A DNA stretch of 55,597 nucleotides from Eubacterium sp. Lineage in GTDB: Bacteria; Bacillota_A; Clostridia; Peptostreptococcales; Anaerovoracaceae. Within the stretch, counting starts at the first letter, position 1; every line of letters begins with the position of its first letter. The stretch lies in contig JAFOML010000043.1 in NCBI GenBank assembly GCA_017425345.1, positions 1 through 55,597 of the forward strand, in the 5' to 3' direction. The notes under the pieces were generated by a model. That model ran no database searches. It was not told where the DNA came from and saw only the letters and a list, made by a program, of their open reading frames with translations. Of the stretch, positions 19,412-26,746 are shown in pieces. The position numbers and the translations under genes were made by a program.

Positions 19412-20273
19412 TGATCCTGACCTCCGGTTCCAGTCTGACGCCGAACTGATCGTAAACGGTATTCTGCACCAGATGCATCAGCTGCAGAATATCGGTCGCT
19501 GTGGCGTCACCGCGGTTGATAATGAATCCGGCGTGAAGGTCGGAAACCTGCGCGCCGCCGACCGCAAGACCTTTCAGTCCCGCGTCCTGGATCAGCTTTC
19601 CGGCGAAGTAGCCTTCCGGGCGCTTGAAAAAGCTTCCTGCGCTCGGATACTGTACCGGCTGCTTGCTGTTCCGTCTCGCAGCCAGGTCTTTCATCTCTGC
19701 GGCAATGGCGTCGCGATCAGCCCGGTGCAAACGGTATGTTACGGAAAGAATGATCTCCCCAGTCTCTTCGAACACGCTGTGCCGGTAGGCCAGTTCCATC
19801 TCCTCTGCCGGGACCGTCCGGCAGGACTCGCCATCGCGGCTCATGACCTCTGCGCAGACCACGATGTCCTTCATCTCGCCGCCGTACGCGCCGGCATTCA
19901 TGAACAGGGCTCCTCCGACGCTTCCCGGAATGCCGCTCGCGAACTCGAATCCGCCGAGCCCCTCGGTCAGCAGCCGCCGGGCAACGGAAGAGAGCAGCAT
20001 CTCGCTGCCGCAGGTCACGGTCACACCGTCATCTGCGATCGACATTTCCGAAAATGCGCCGCCCAGCTTCAGTACAGTGCCGCGGTAACCGGCATCGGTG
20101 AATAATGTATTAGAGCCGTTCCCCAGAAGGATGAACGGCTTTTCTGCCTTCGCAAGCGACTTTAGCTCTGCGGAAAGCTCCTCTCTGGTGTCACAGATCA
20201 CGAGCTCTTCTGCGCAGCCGCCGGTGCGGAAGGTCGTATAGTCACGCATTTCTGCGTCCTGAATGCGAATCAT
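19392..20273 (-). CDS. murB: UDP-N-acetylenolpyruvoylglucosamine reductase MurB
   Basis: A 293-residue FAD enzyme that reduces UDP-GlcNAc-enolpyruvate to UDP-MurNAc with NADPH in peptidoglycan synthesis. FAD-binding motifs LLGNGSNTLF and ASGIPGSVGGALFMNAGAYG are present. The catalytic residues appear as R164 (YRHSVF), S214 (YPSAGSFFKRP) and E284 (LEPEVRI). The N-terminus is about 15-20 residues shorter than in many homologues, but AAAGGA 6 nt before the ATG supports this start. It overlaps the upstream transporter gene by 4 bp. Confidence 0.96.
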   Translation of the reverse strand: MIRIQDAEMRDYTTFRTGGCAEELVICDTREELSAELKSLAKAEKPFILLGNGSNTLFTDAGYRGTVLKLGGAFSEMSIADDGVTVTCGSEMLLSSVARRLLTEGLGGFEFASGIPGSVGGALFMNAGAYGGEMKDIVVCAEVMSRDGESCRTVPAEEMELAYRHSVFEETGEIILSVTYRLHRADRDAIAAEMKDLAARRNSKQPVQYPSAGSFFKRPEGYFAGKLIQDAGLKGLAVGGAQVSDLHAGFIINRGDATATDILQLMHLVQNTVYDQFGVRLEPEVRIIGEGIR

Positions 20274-21514
20274 AGAATGTCCTTTCGATTGATATTGTAA
20301 TTGTTGAACTCCAGATAATCACGGGTGTCCGTAGGCAGTCCCTTCCGTGAGAGGCGCTTCTCTACATACCTCTTGAAGTAATAGTACAGGATCGCAAACA
20401 TCGGAACGCCGATAACCATCCCGAGAAATCCGAACAGGCCTCCGAACAAGACGATCGAGAACATGACCCAGAAGCTTGCGATACCGATCGCGCCGCCCAG
20501 GATCTTCGGTCCCAGAATATTGCCGTCAAACTGCTGCAGTACGAAGATCAGGATGATGAAGATCCCCGCCTCGATCGGACTCTGGATAAAGATGATGATC
20601 GATGTCGGCACCGCGCCGATGAACGGACCGAAGAACGGAATGATATTTGTCACACCGATGATCGTCGCGCACAGCGCCGCATACGGCAGCTGAAGAATCA
20701 GCATCGCAATGTAGCAGATGAATCCGACAATGATGGAATCGATGACCTTCCCGGCGATGAAGCCGCCGAAGGTACGGTTCGCGTAGTTGCAGAAATCGAA
20801 GATCTCCTTCGCGATGTCCCGGCGGCACAAAGCCTGTACCGTTTTCCTCGCATCCGCCTTGAACTTCTCCTTGCCGTTCAGAAAATAGACCGATGCGATG
20901 ATGCCGATCAGCAGGTCCAGGAAAGTGCGGATGGTGATCATGATCCCCTGAGAGATGATCTCCATATAGGAGTCAACGCCCGGGAGGATGTGCTGTCTCA
21001 CAAAGTCCATGAAGATATCATAAAGATTGTCCACACTGCTGTTGATTACATCGGTCAGTACCGAGTTTTCCATGCCGGATGTGACCTCGGTCAGCCACGC
21101 AGAAAACGCGCGGATCCTGCCCGGTGTGATCTCGATCAGATCGATGACGCTGGAGATCATCTGCGGGACCAGCAGAACAGCGAATGCGGTGATCACAATG
21201 CCCAGAACGAGTATGGATACGGTCGTTCCAACGATCTTAGCATAGATAAACGCGCGATGTTTGTTCTTCACCTTGTGTTTCCGTTCCGTCAGCGCATGAT
21301 ACGTACGCCTGGTAACGACATTGAACACTGGCGACAGGAGATACGCGATGACGGCGCCATAGATGAAAGGCATCAAAATGCCGACCAGCTCTTTCACCCC
21401 GTCTGCCACGCTGTCGAAGTTCTTCACGATAAAGAAGAACAGGACGATGCCGGCTCCGGCGGCGAAGATGGTCGCGCCAAGTTTCAGATACCTTTCCTCA
21501 AAACGATCGTTCAT
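20270..21514 (-). CDS. AI-2E family transporter (PerM/YtvI-like permease)
   Basis: A 414-residue membrane protein with about eight predicted helices, a large central extracytoplasmic segment and the family signature IPFFGPFIGAVPTSIIIFIQ. Members include the TqsA autoinducer exporter, the Na+/H+ antiporter-like and sporulation-related YtvI proteins, and many of unknown substrate. It begins the envelope cluster with murB, PHP and rapZ and overlaps murB by 4 bp. The exact role cannot be deduced. Confidence 0.88.
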   Translation of the reverse strand: MNDRFEERYLKLGATIFAAGAGIVLFFFIVKNFDSVADGVKELVGILMPFIYGAVIAYLLSPVFNVVTRRTYHALTERKHKVKNKHRAFIYAKIVGTTVSILVLGIVITAFAVLLVPQMISSVIDLIEITPGRIRAFSAWLTEVTSGMENSVLTDVINSSVDNLYDIFMDFVRQHILPGVDSYMEIISQGIMITIRTFLDLLIGIIASVYFLNGKEKFKADARKTVQALCRRDIAKEIFDFCNYANRTFGGFIAGKVIDSIIVGFICYIAMLILQLPYAALCATIIGVTNIIPFFGPFIGAVPTSIIIFIQSPIEAGIFIILIFVLQQFDGNILGPKILGGAIGIASFWVMFSIVLFGGLFGFLGMVIGVPMFAILYYYFKRYVEKRLSRKGLPTDTRDYLEFNNYNINRKDIL

Positions 21515-21641
21515 AAAAACAGTCCTCTATTTCCTATCTACCCGTTATAAGATTATGGTAACATAAAAACGTCGATTTTACCATGTATTTGTGATAGAAT
21601 GGGCTGAGGCCGGGCCATAGCCCACCGGACAGGAGGAATCG

Positions 21642-22214
21642 ATGAACATACTGGTAGTCAGCGATACGCACGGACATCTCGAGAAAGTCTATGACATGTA
21701 TGAAAAACTGAAGGATCATACGCTCGACGGAAAACCGATCGACCGTATCATCCACTGCGGCGATTACAAGCGTGACGGAGAGGCGATCGGAAACGAGCTT
21801 GCCCTTCCGGTTCTTGCCGTAGAAGGAAACTGCGACAGCTGGAGGAACAGCTCTCACAGCGTCCTTGAGACCCCGTTTGGAAATGTGCTCGTCACACACG
21901 GACACCTTCAGTCCGTGGATTACGGTATTCAGTCCCTGCTCTATCTGGCAGAGGAAAATGACTGCATATGCGCCTGCTACGGCCACACGCACGTTCCGGT
22001 CTTCGAAGAGTATAGCGGCATCTGGGTCCTGAACCCCGGCAGTCCGTCTCTCCCGCGGGACGGCACACTCGGGTCCTGCGCGCTGCTGAACCTCTCAGAG
22101 CACGGTGTAGATGGCGGCATTTACTACTACGAACACCTCTGTGGCCGTGTCGAAAAGAAAAAGTCCGCAGGAGGATTCCTGCGGAGCATTGTCAACTACA
22201 GTGACAGGCTATAG
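21642..22214 (+). CDS. Metallophosphoesterase (YfcE/MJ0936-like phosphodiesterase)
   Basis: A 190-residue calcineurin-like phosphoesterase. All metal-binding motifs are present: VVSDTHGH, HCGDYKRDG, VEGNCDSW, VTHGHLQ and GHTHVPV. The YfcE branch hydrolyses phosphodiesters with Mn2+ or related metals; the physiological substrate is unknown. The gene is divergent from the AI-2E transporter. Its stop overlaps the convergent sigma-54 regulator by 6 bp, and no terminator is seen between them. Confidence 0.9.
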   Translation: MNILVVSDTHGHLEKVYDMYEKLKDHTLDGKPIDRIIHCGDYKRDGEAIGNELALPVLAVEGNCDSWRNSSHSVLETPFGNVLVTHGHLQSVDYGIQSLLYLAEENDCICACYGHTHVPVFEEYSGIWVLNPGSPSLPRDGTLGSCALLNLSEHGVDGGIYYYEHLCGRVEKKKSAGGFLRSIVNYSDRL

Positions 22215-24293
22215 GTTATATTTCAGTTTTTTACGGGCCAGCGTGGTCTGCGGCATTCCAAGATATTCTGCCGCTTTCCTCGTGGAGCCCTCTTTTTTTA
22301 ACGCGTATTCGATGATCTCTTTCTCCCTCTGCTCCATCAGCTGCCGGAAATCGAGCTTCTCGGTATTGCGGTCAAAACGGTTCTGCGTATTCTTTTTCAG
22401 ATCACCGTACGCGCTCTCATTCAGCAGTGTATCCACATCGGATGCCGTGATCAGCATTTCCCGGCTGTGAATCACGAGACGGTGTACCACATTCTCCAGT
22501 TCTCTGACGTTGCCCGGCCAGTAGTAATCGGTCAGTGCGGAAAGCGCTTCCGGTGAGAGCTCCTTGGAGGTGCCGTACTGCCGGTTGCAGCGCTTCATAA
22601 ACGCTTCCGCCAGCACGCGGATGTCATCCTTTCTCTCGCGGAGCGGCGGGACGTTGATCGTGCAGATGTTCAGCCGGTAGTAAAGGTCCTCGCGGAACTT
22701 TCCTTCCTCCACGAGCTGCCGGAGAGGCACGTTGTTTGCGCAGATCACGCGGACGTTCACGTTGACCGGCTGCACACCGCCTACACGGTAGAACTGATTC
22801 TCCTGGATCACCCGGAGAAGCTTGGACTGCATGTTGAGAGAAAGCGTGCCGATCTCGTCCAGAAACAGGATCCCCTCGTTCGCCAGTTCGAAGTAGCCGG
22901 CCTTTCCCTTTGCCTGCGCGCCGGTGAACGCTCCGGCTTCATAGCCGAAGAACTCCGATTCTGCGAGAGACTCCTGGATCGTCGCGCAGTTGATCCGGAT
23001 GCAGGGCTTGGCATAGCGGCTACTGTTCTGGTGCAGAAGCTCCAGCACCTTCTCCTTACCGACGCCGATCTCTCCCTGGATAATGACGCTGCAGTCGTAG
23101 CGCGCCACATTGATGGCTTCCATGACCATGTCTCTGGTCGCGATATCCTGGAATACAAAACCGTCGTGCTTTCCCTCCAGCTCATTCGCAAGTCCGCTCA
23201 TCCTACTGAGGAACATGAGCTTCGGACGCGAATACTTCTCATACAGACGGTCGATCTCTTTCAGCTTCGGATAAATCGGCTGCAGGACCTGGAAGTGGAA
23301 GTCGTTCTCGGTCGTCTCATTCTCATCCAGCGCATAGGTGACGACGAACTTTCCGAGCGACTCCGCGACAAAGATCGCATCGCTGTAATTATTATCATAG
23401 GACGAGAAATACATGCATCCGTTCTCTTTCACCATCAGCACGCCCACTGTCTCGATGCCCTTGATATCATCGGTCGCGATCACCATATCGACAGGCTCGA
23501 ATCTCGGGATCTCCTCCCGGATCCGCTCATATTCATGAATCGGCTGGCGGAAGTCGACGAATTCCACGTGCCGGAAGATCGGGTACAAAGTCTTCCGGAT
23601 CTCCTCCCTCGGAATATCCAGGTTATACGTAGAATCCACAATTCCAATCAGGTGATAATCCGGTCCGACGATCTCACGTATCATAGAGGCAAAAAGCATC
23701 ATCTGGTGCAGGTTGGTTCCGATGATTGCGCAGCTTTCGATCTGACGCTCCATCGCGACCATGGATGCGCCGTGTAAAGCGCCGACCATGTCCATCGTCG
23801 CCAGAACCATCCGGTCGTCGATCCGCGCGGTCCTCTTGTAGAGAAGCGTGGTCTCGAACATGATCGCATAGCCGCTGCACTTCACGACCCCATAGTTGTA
23901 GTCGATCTCAAAGATCTCATCGAGGCAGACTGGGAAAGAGGTCAGTGACGACATGCAAAATACGCGGTCGCCCGCCTTCAGTTCTCTGGGATTATGAAAG
24001 TCCGGCCCTATCTCCTCCACATTACCAATCAGGACTCCTCCGGACTTGGTCACCGGGTTCTGCAGCTTGCCGCGCTTATCGATCAGATCAAAGATCCTCG
24101 CTCGGATCCGGTCCTCATCATAATCGCAGCTCGCGCAGATCTGCTGAAAACTCAGCCATTCGATAATGATCTGATCCAGGCTCACAGCAAGCTCCCGCTC
24201 TCTCAGTGTTCTCGTATTATCCAGCTTCCAGGCAAGGCTCGGAAAGATGCCTGCCGGTTCAACGACTCGGTCGAGTCCATAGTTCAGCTCCAT
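22209..24293 (-). CDS. Sigma-54-dependent activator with Kdd-like sensor domain
   Basis: A 694-residue enhancer-binding protein. Residues about 5-325 align end to end (from memory) with L-erythro-3,5-diaminohexanoate dehydrogenase: YGLDRVVEPAG, QNPVTKSGGVLIGNVEEIG and ELKAGDR match the enzyme. Its glycine-rich NAD loop (GSAGKSG) is replaced by GTNLHQM (192-198). The AAA+ domain has Walker A GEIGVGKE (407-414), the sigma-54 contact GAFTGA (454-459), Walker B ILFLDE (475-480) and the arginine-finger region FREDLYYRLN. A Fis-type HTH lies at about 668-690. It probably senses a lysine-fermentation intermediate; that is inference. AAAGGAGG precedes the ATG. Confidence 0.9.
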   Translation of the reverse strand: MELNYGLDRVVEPAGIFPSLAWKLDNTRTLRERELAVSLDQIIIEWLSFQQICASCDYDEDRIRARIFDLIDKRGKLQNPVTKSGGVLIGNVEEIGPDFHNPRELKAGDRVFCMSSLTSFPVCLDEIFEIDYNYGVVKCSGYAIMFETTLLYKRTARIDDRMVLATMDMVGALHGASMVAMERQIESCAIIGTNLHQMMLFASMIREIVGPDYHLIGIVDSTYNLDIPREEIRKTLYPIFRHVEFVDFRQPIHEYERIREEIPRFEPVDMVIATDDIKGIETVGVLMVKENGCMYFSSYDNNYSDAIFVAESLGKFVVTYALDENETTENDFHFQVLQPIYPKLKEIDRLYEKYSRPKLMFLSRMSGLANELEGKHDGFVFQDIATRDMVMEAINVARYDCSVIIQGEIGVGKEKVLELLHQNSSRYAKPCIRINCATIQESLAESEFFGYEAGAFTGAQAKGKAGYFELANEGILFLDEIGTLSLNMQSKLLRVIQENQFYRVGGVQPVNVNVRVICANNVPLRQLVEEGKFREDLYYRLNICTINVPPLRERKDDIRVLAEAFMKRCNRQYGTSKELSPEALSALTDYYWPGNVRELENVVHRLVIHSREMLITASDVDTLLNESAYGDLKKNTQNRFDRNTEKLDFRQLMEQREKEIIEYALKKEGSTRKAAEYLGMPQTTLARKKLKYNL

Positions 24294-24311
24294 GCTACCT
24301 CCTTTACTAAA

Positions 24312-24341
24312 AGTATATTAGGGAGGGGCGGGGGTTGACAA
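24312..24341 (-). promoter_or_regulatory. Promoter of the Kdd-like sigma-54 activator
   Basis: On the minus strand TTGTCA (24336-24341), an 18-bp spacer and TATACT (24312-24317), giving a very short leader. The -35 lies in the palindrome shared with the divergent aminotransferase promoter. Confidence 0.6.
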
Positions 24342-24345
24342 CCCC
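24331..24345. promoter_or_regulatory. 15-bp palindrome at two overlapping -35 boxes
   Basis: GGGGTTG-A-CAACCCC is a perfect 7-1-7 palindrome. It contains TTGACA on the plus strand and TTGTCA on the minus strand, that is, the -35 boxes of both divergent promoters. A bound protein would be expected to affect both genes. Confidence 0.65.
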
Positions 24346-24362
24346 TTTCCTTGAATTATAAT
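24335..24362 (+). promoter_or_regulatory. Promoter of the aminotransferase gene
   Basis: TTGACA, 16 bp, TATAAT: full consensus hexamers. Transcription should start near 24369, about 25 nt before the ATG. Confidence 0.8.
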
Positions 24363-24394
24363 TGAATTAGTTTTTGTACGGAAAGGAGAACTTT

Positions 24395-25588
24395 ATGATT
24401 TCCAAATATATGCAGCCCAAGCTCGCCGGAAACTCCGTCATCCGCCAGATGTTCGAGGAGGGCAAGCGCCTTGCCAAGATCTACGGACCGGAGAACGTCT
24501 ACGACTTCAGCCTCGGCAATCCGAATGTCACAGCGCCGGATGCCGTCAGAGAAGCCATGATCGACATTCTTCAGAATGAGGATCCTCTGAAGGTGCATGG
24601 ATATATGTCCAATGCAGGTTTTGAGGAAACGAGAAAAGCCATCGCGGACGATCTGAACGCGCGCTTCGGTACGTCTTACGGCTTTGAGAACGTCGTGATG
24701 ACCGCCGGCGCAGGCTCTTCCCTGAACATCACGCTGAAGACGATCGTGGATCCGGGGGATGAGGTCATGGTGTTTGCGCCGTACTTCGTGGAATATAACA
24801 GCTACATCGGAAACTATGGCGCGGTTCCAGTCGTCGTGAGCCCGGACGAGGCGAGCGGCTTCATGCCGAATATCGAGGACATGAAGCAGAAGATCACGGC
24901 CAGAACCAAGGCCGTCCTCATCAATAGCCCGAACAATCCGACCGGCGCAGTCTATACGGAGGAAGCGATCCGTGCGCTCGCGGAAGCGCTGAAAGAAAAA
25001 CAGGCAGAATTCGGCACAGTCATCTACATCATCTGCGATGAGCCTTACCGCGAACTGGTCTATGGAGACGCTGTCGTACCGCACGTTCCGGATTACTACG
25101 ACAACACCATCGTCTGCTACTCCTACAGCAAATCCCTGTCGCTGCCGGGCGAACGCATCGGTTATGTGCTGGTACCGCCACAGTCGGACAACGCGGCCGA
25201 GTTCATCGATACTGTGACCATCGCGAACCGCATCTGCGGAATCGTCAACGCGCCTTCTCTGGTGCAGCTTGCCATCGCCCGCTGCGTGGATGCCAAGGCG
25301 GACGTCGCATTTTATGAAAAGAACGGCAGCGACCTCTATCGGGGTCTCACAGAAGCCGGATACACCTGCGTCAAACCGAGCGGCGCCTTCTACCTGTGGG
25401 TCAAGACACCGGATCCGGATGACAGCGCCTTCGTCGCCTGCCTGAAGAACGAGGAACGCATTCTGGTCACGCCGGGAAGCGCTTTCTGCGGACCGGGCTA
25501 CATGCGCATCTCCTACTGCGTTGCGCATGAGACGATCATGAACGCGCTGCCGGGATTCGCCCGCGTCATAGAAAAATACAGAGGATAA
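24395..25588 (+). CDS. PLP-dependent class I/II aminotransferase
   Basis: A 397-residue fold-type I aminotransferase of the aspartate-aminotransferase superfamily. It shows the INSPNNPTGAVY motif, the ICDEPYRELVY region with the PLP-contacting Asp and Tyr, the Schiff-base lysine in SYSKSLSLPGERIG and the carboxylate-binding arginine in MRISYC. The start MISKYMQPKLAG is set by AAAGGAG upstream. Substrate is not assigned. The divergent arrangement with the Kdd-like activator suggests a role in amino-acid fermentation, possibly feeding 2-oxo acids to the neighbouring oxidoreductases. Confidence 0.9.
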   Translation: MISKYMQPKLAGNSVIRQMFEEGKRLAKIYGPENVYDFSLGNPNVTAPDAVREAMIDILQNEDPLKVHGYMSNAGFEETRKAIADDLNARFGTSYGFENVVMTAGAGSSLNITLKTIVDPGDEVMVFAPYFVEYNSYIGNYGAVPVVVSPDEASGFMPNIEDMKQKITARTKAVLINSPNNPTGAVYTEEAIRALAEALKEKQAEFGTVIYIICDEPYRELVYGDAVVPHVPDYYDNTIVCYSYSKSLSLPGERIGYVLVPPQSDNAAEFIDTVTIANRICGIVNAPSLVQLAIARCVDAKADVAFYEKNGSDLYRGLTEAGYTCVKPSGAFYLWVKTPDPDDSAFVACLKNEERILVTPGSAFCGPGYMRISYCVAHETIMNALPGFARVIEKYRG

Positions 25589-25595
25589 GAAAATG

Positions 25596-25625
25596 CCCCG
25601 CGGCCTTTACGGTCACGGGGTTTTT
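25596..25625. terminator. Terminator between aminotransferase and queT
   Basis: GC-rich stem (CCCCG..GGCC with GGTC..CGGGG) followed by TTTTT on the plus strand and by CATTTTCTT on the minus strand. It probably ends both convergent transcripts. Confidence 0.85.
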
Positions 25626-25665
25626 CATTGTTTTCAGCTGTGTTCGGGCTGTCCTTTCCGCTTCA

Positions 25666-26154
25666 TCATCTGCGCGTCGGGATCACCTTGCGCTTCAGCA
25701 CTGCGGTCGCCAGGAGCTCTCCAAGGACGTAGCATCCGATGAACTCACCGACTGCGATGTAGACCATCATGAGCGGAATCGGGATCTCGACTCCGTAGCC
25801 GTAGCGCAGAACAAACGGCACGATGATCGTGTTTGCGGCAACGGTCGGGATCGGTACGAGCCAGCGGTTGAACCTCAGCAGGTAACCTAGCGCCGCGCCG
25901 ATCAGCGTGGCGAGGCTGCCGAAGATCACGTCCAGGATGACTGCACCGCCCATGAGGTTTGCGATCAGGCATCCGATGGTGAGTCCGGGGATCGCTGCCG
26001 GGGTGAAGAGGGGCAAAATCGTCAGCGCCTCCGCCACCCTCACCTGCATCGGCCCGAATGAGAACGGTGCCAGAACCAGGGTCAGCGCCACGTACGATGC
26101 TGCGATGATCGCGGCATAAGTCAGCTGCAATACTTTAGAATCACTTTTTCTCAT
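25666..26154 (-). CDS. queT: QueT-family transporter (queuosine precursor, ECF-type)
   Basis: A 162-residue hydrophobic protein with about five to six membrane helices and the family segment FGPMQVRVAEALTILPLF. QueT proteins are proposed substrate-binding subunits for queuosine precursors of the energy-coupling-factor system. There is no obvious Shine-Dalgarno sequence. It begins 12 bp after the iorB stop, so it is probably translated from the iorAB transcript. No preQ1 riboswitch is upstream. The functional link with iorAB is unclear and the substrate prediction is by family only. Confidence 0.78.
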   Translation of the reverse strand: MRKSDSKVLQLTYAAIIAASYVALTLVLAPFSFGPMQVRVAEALTILPLFTPAAIPGLTIGCLIANLMGGAVILDVIFGSLATLIGAALGYLLRFNRWLVPIPTVAANTIIVPFVLRYGYGVEIPIPLMMVYIAVGEFIGCYVLGELLATAVLKRKVIPTRR

Positions 26155-26166
26155 CTGTCGTTTCTT

Positions 26167-26745
26167 CTATGCCATTTCCATCCCGCAGCGAATCGCGGCG
26201 AGATTGAGGTCGATGAAATTCTTCTTAACGGTTTTGCGCACAATTGCATCCCAGTCGATATCGTCGAGCCCCATCGACTTAACCAATACACCAAGCAAAA
26301 TCACATTCGCGGCCTTCACGGATCCCAGCTCCTCTGCCTTCCGGCTGGCGTCGATCGCGATGACACGGCCGGCTTTCTCCGAGATGATATCCTCGATGCC
26401 CTCCGTGTACTTCTCCGCGCCGGTCAGAACCGTCATCGACGGGATCTCCACATTGTTGATGACCACGGTGCCGCCCTCCGGCTTCAGGTACTCCAGATTG
26501 CGCAGCGCTTCCATCTTCTCGAAGGAAACGATGATGTCCGCAGTGCCCTTCTCGATCACCGGCGAGTAGACGCGCTCCTTGCTGTAGCGCACCTGCGAGG
26601 TTACGCTTCCGCCGCGCTGGCTCATCCCGTGGATCTCGCTCATCTTTACGTCATAGCCCGCTTCCATCAGGCCGATCGTCAGCATCTTGGCGGCCAGGAT
26701 CGTTCCCTGTCCACCGACACCGGTAAGCAGAATGTTTTTCGTCAT
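26167..26745 (-). CDS. iorB: Indolepyruvate:ferredoxin oxidoreductase subunit beta
   Basis: A 192-residue gamma-type 2-oxoacid oxidoreductase domain starting NILLTGVGGQGTILAAKMLT and containing EIHGMSQRGGSVTSQVRYS, the standard IorB signature. With IorA it oxidatively decarboxylates arylpyruvates (indole-, phenyl- and hydroxyphenylpyruvate) to aryl-acetyl-CoA and reduces ferredoxin, a step in aromatic amino-acid fermentation. It lies 1 bp after the iorA stop. Confidence 0.95.
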   Translation of the reverse strand: MTKNILLTGVGGQGTILAAKMLTIGLMEAGYDVKMSEIHGMSQRGGSVTSQVRYSKERVYSPVIEKGTADIIVSFEKMEALRNLEYLKPEGGTVVINNVEIPSMTVLTGAEKYTEGIEDIISEKAGRVIAIDASRKAEELGSVKAANVILLGVLVKSMGLDDIDWDAIVRKTVKKNFIDLNLAAIRCGMEMA

Positions 26746-26746
26746 C

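Noticed and set aside
21515..21641. A strong promoter pair between the AI-2E transporter and the phosphodiesterase
   Set aside because: Only weak boxes (for example TAGAAT with TCGATT) and a loose ATGGTAA/TTACCAT repeat were found; not convincing enough to annotate.
24356..25528. A 390-codon open frame opposite the aminotransferase
   Set aside because: Antisense shadow; the plus-strand gene has full aminotransferase motifs, a promoter and an RBS.
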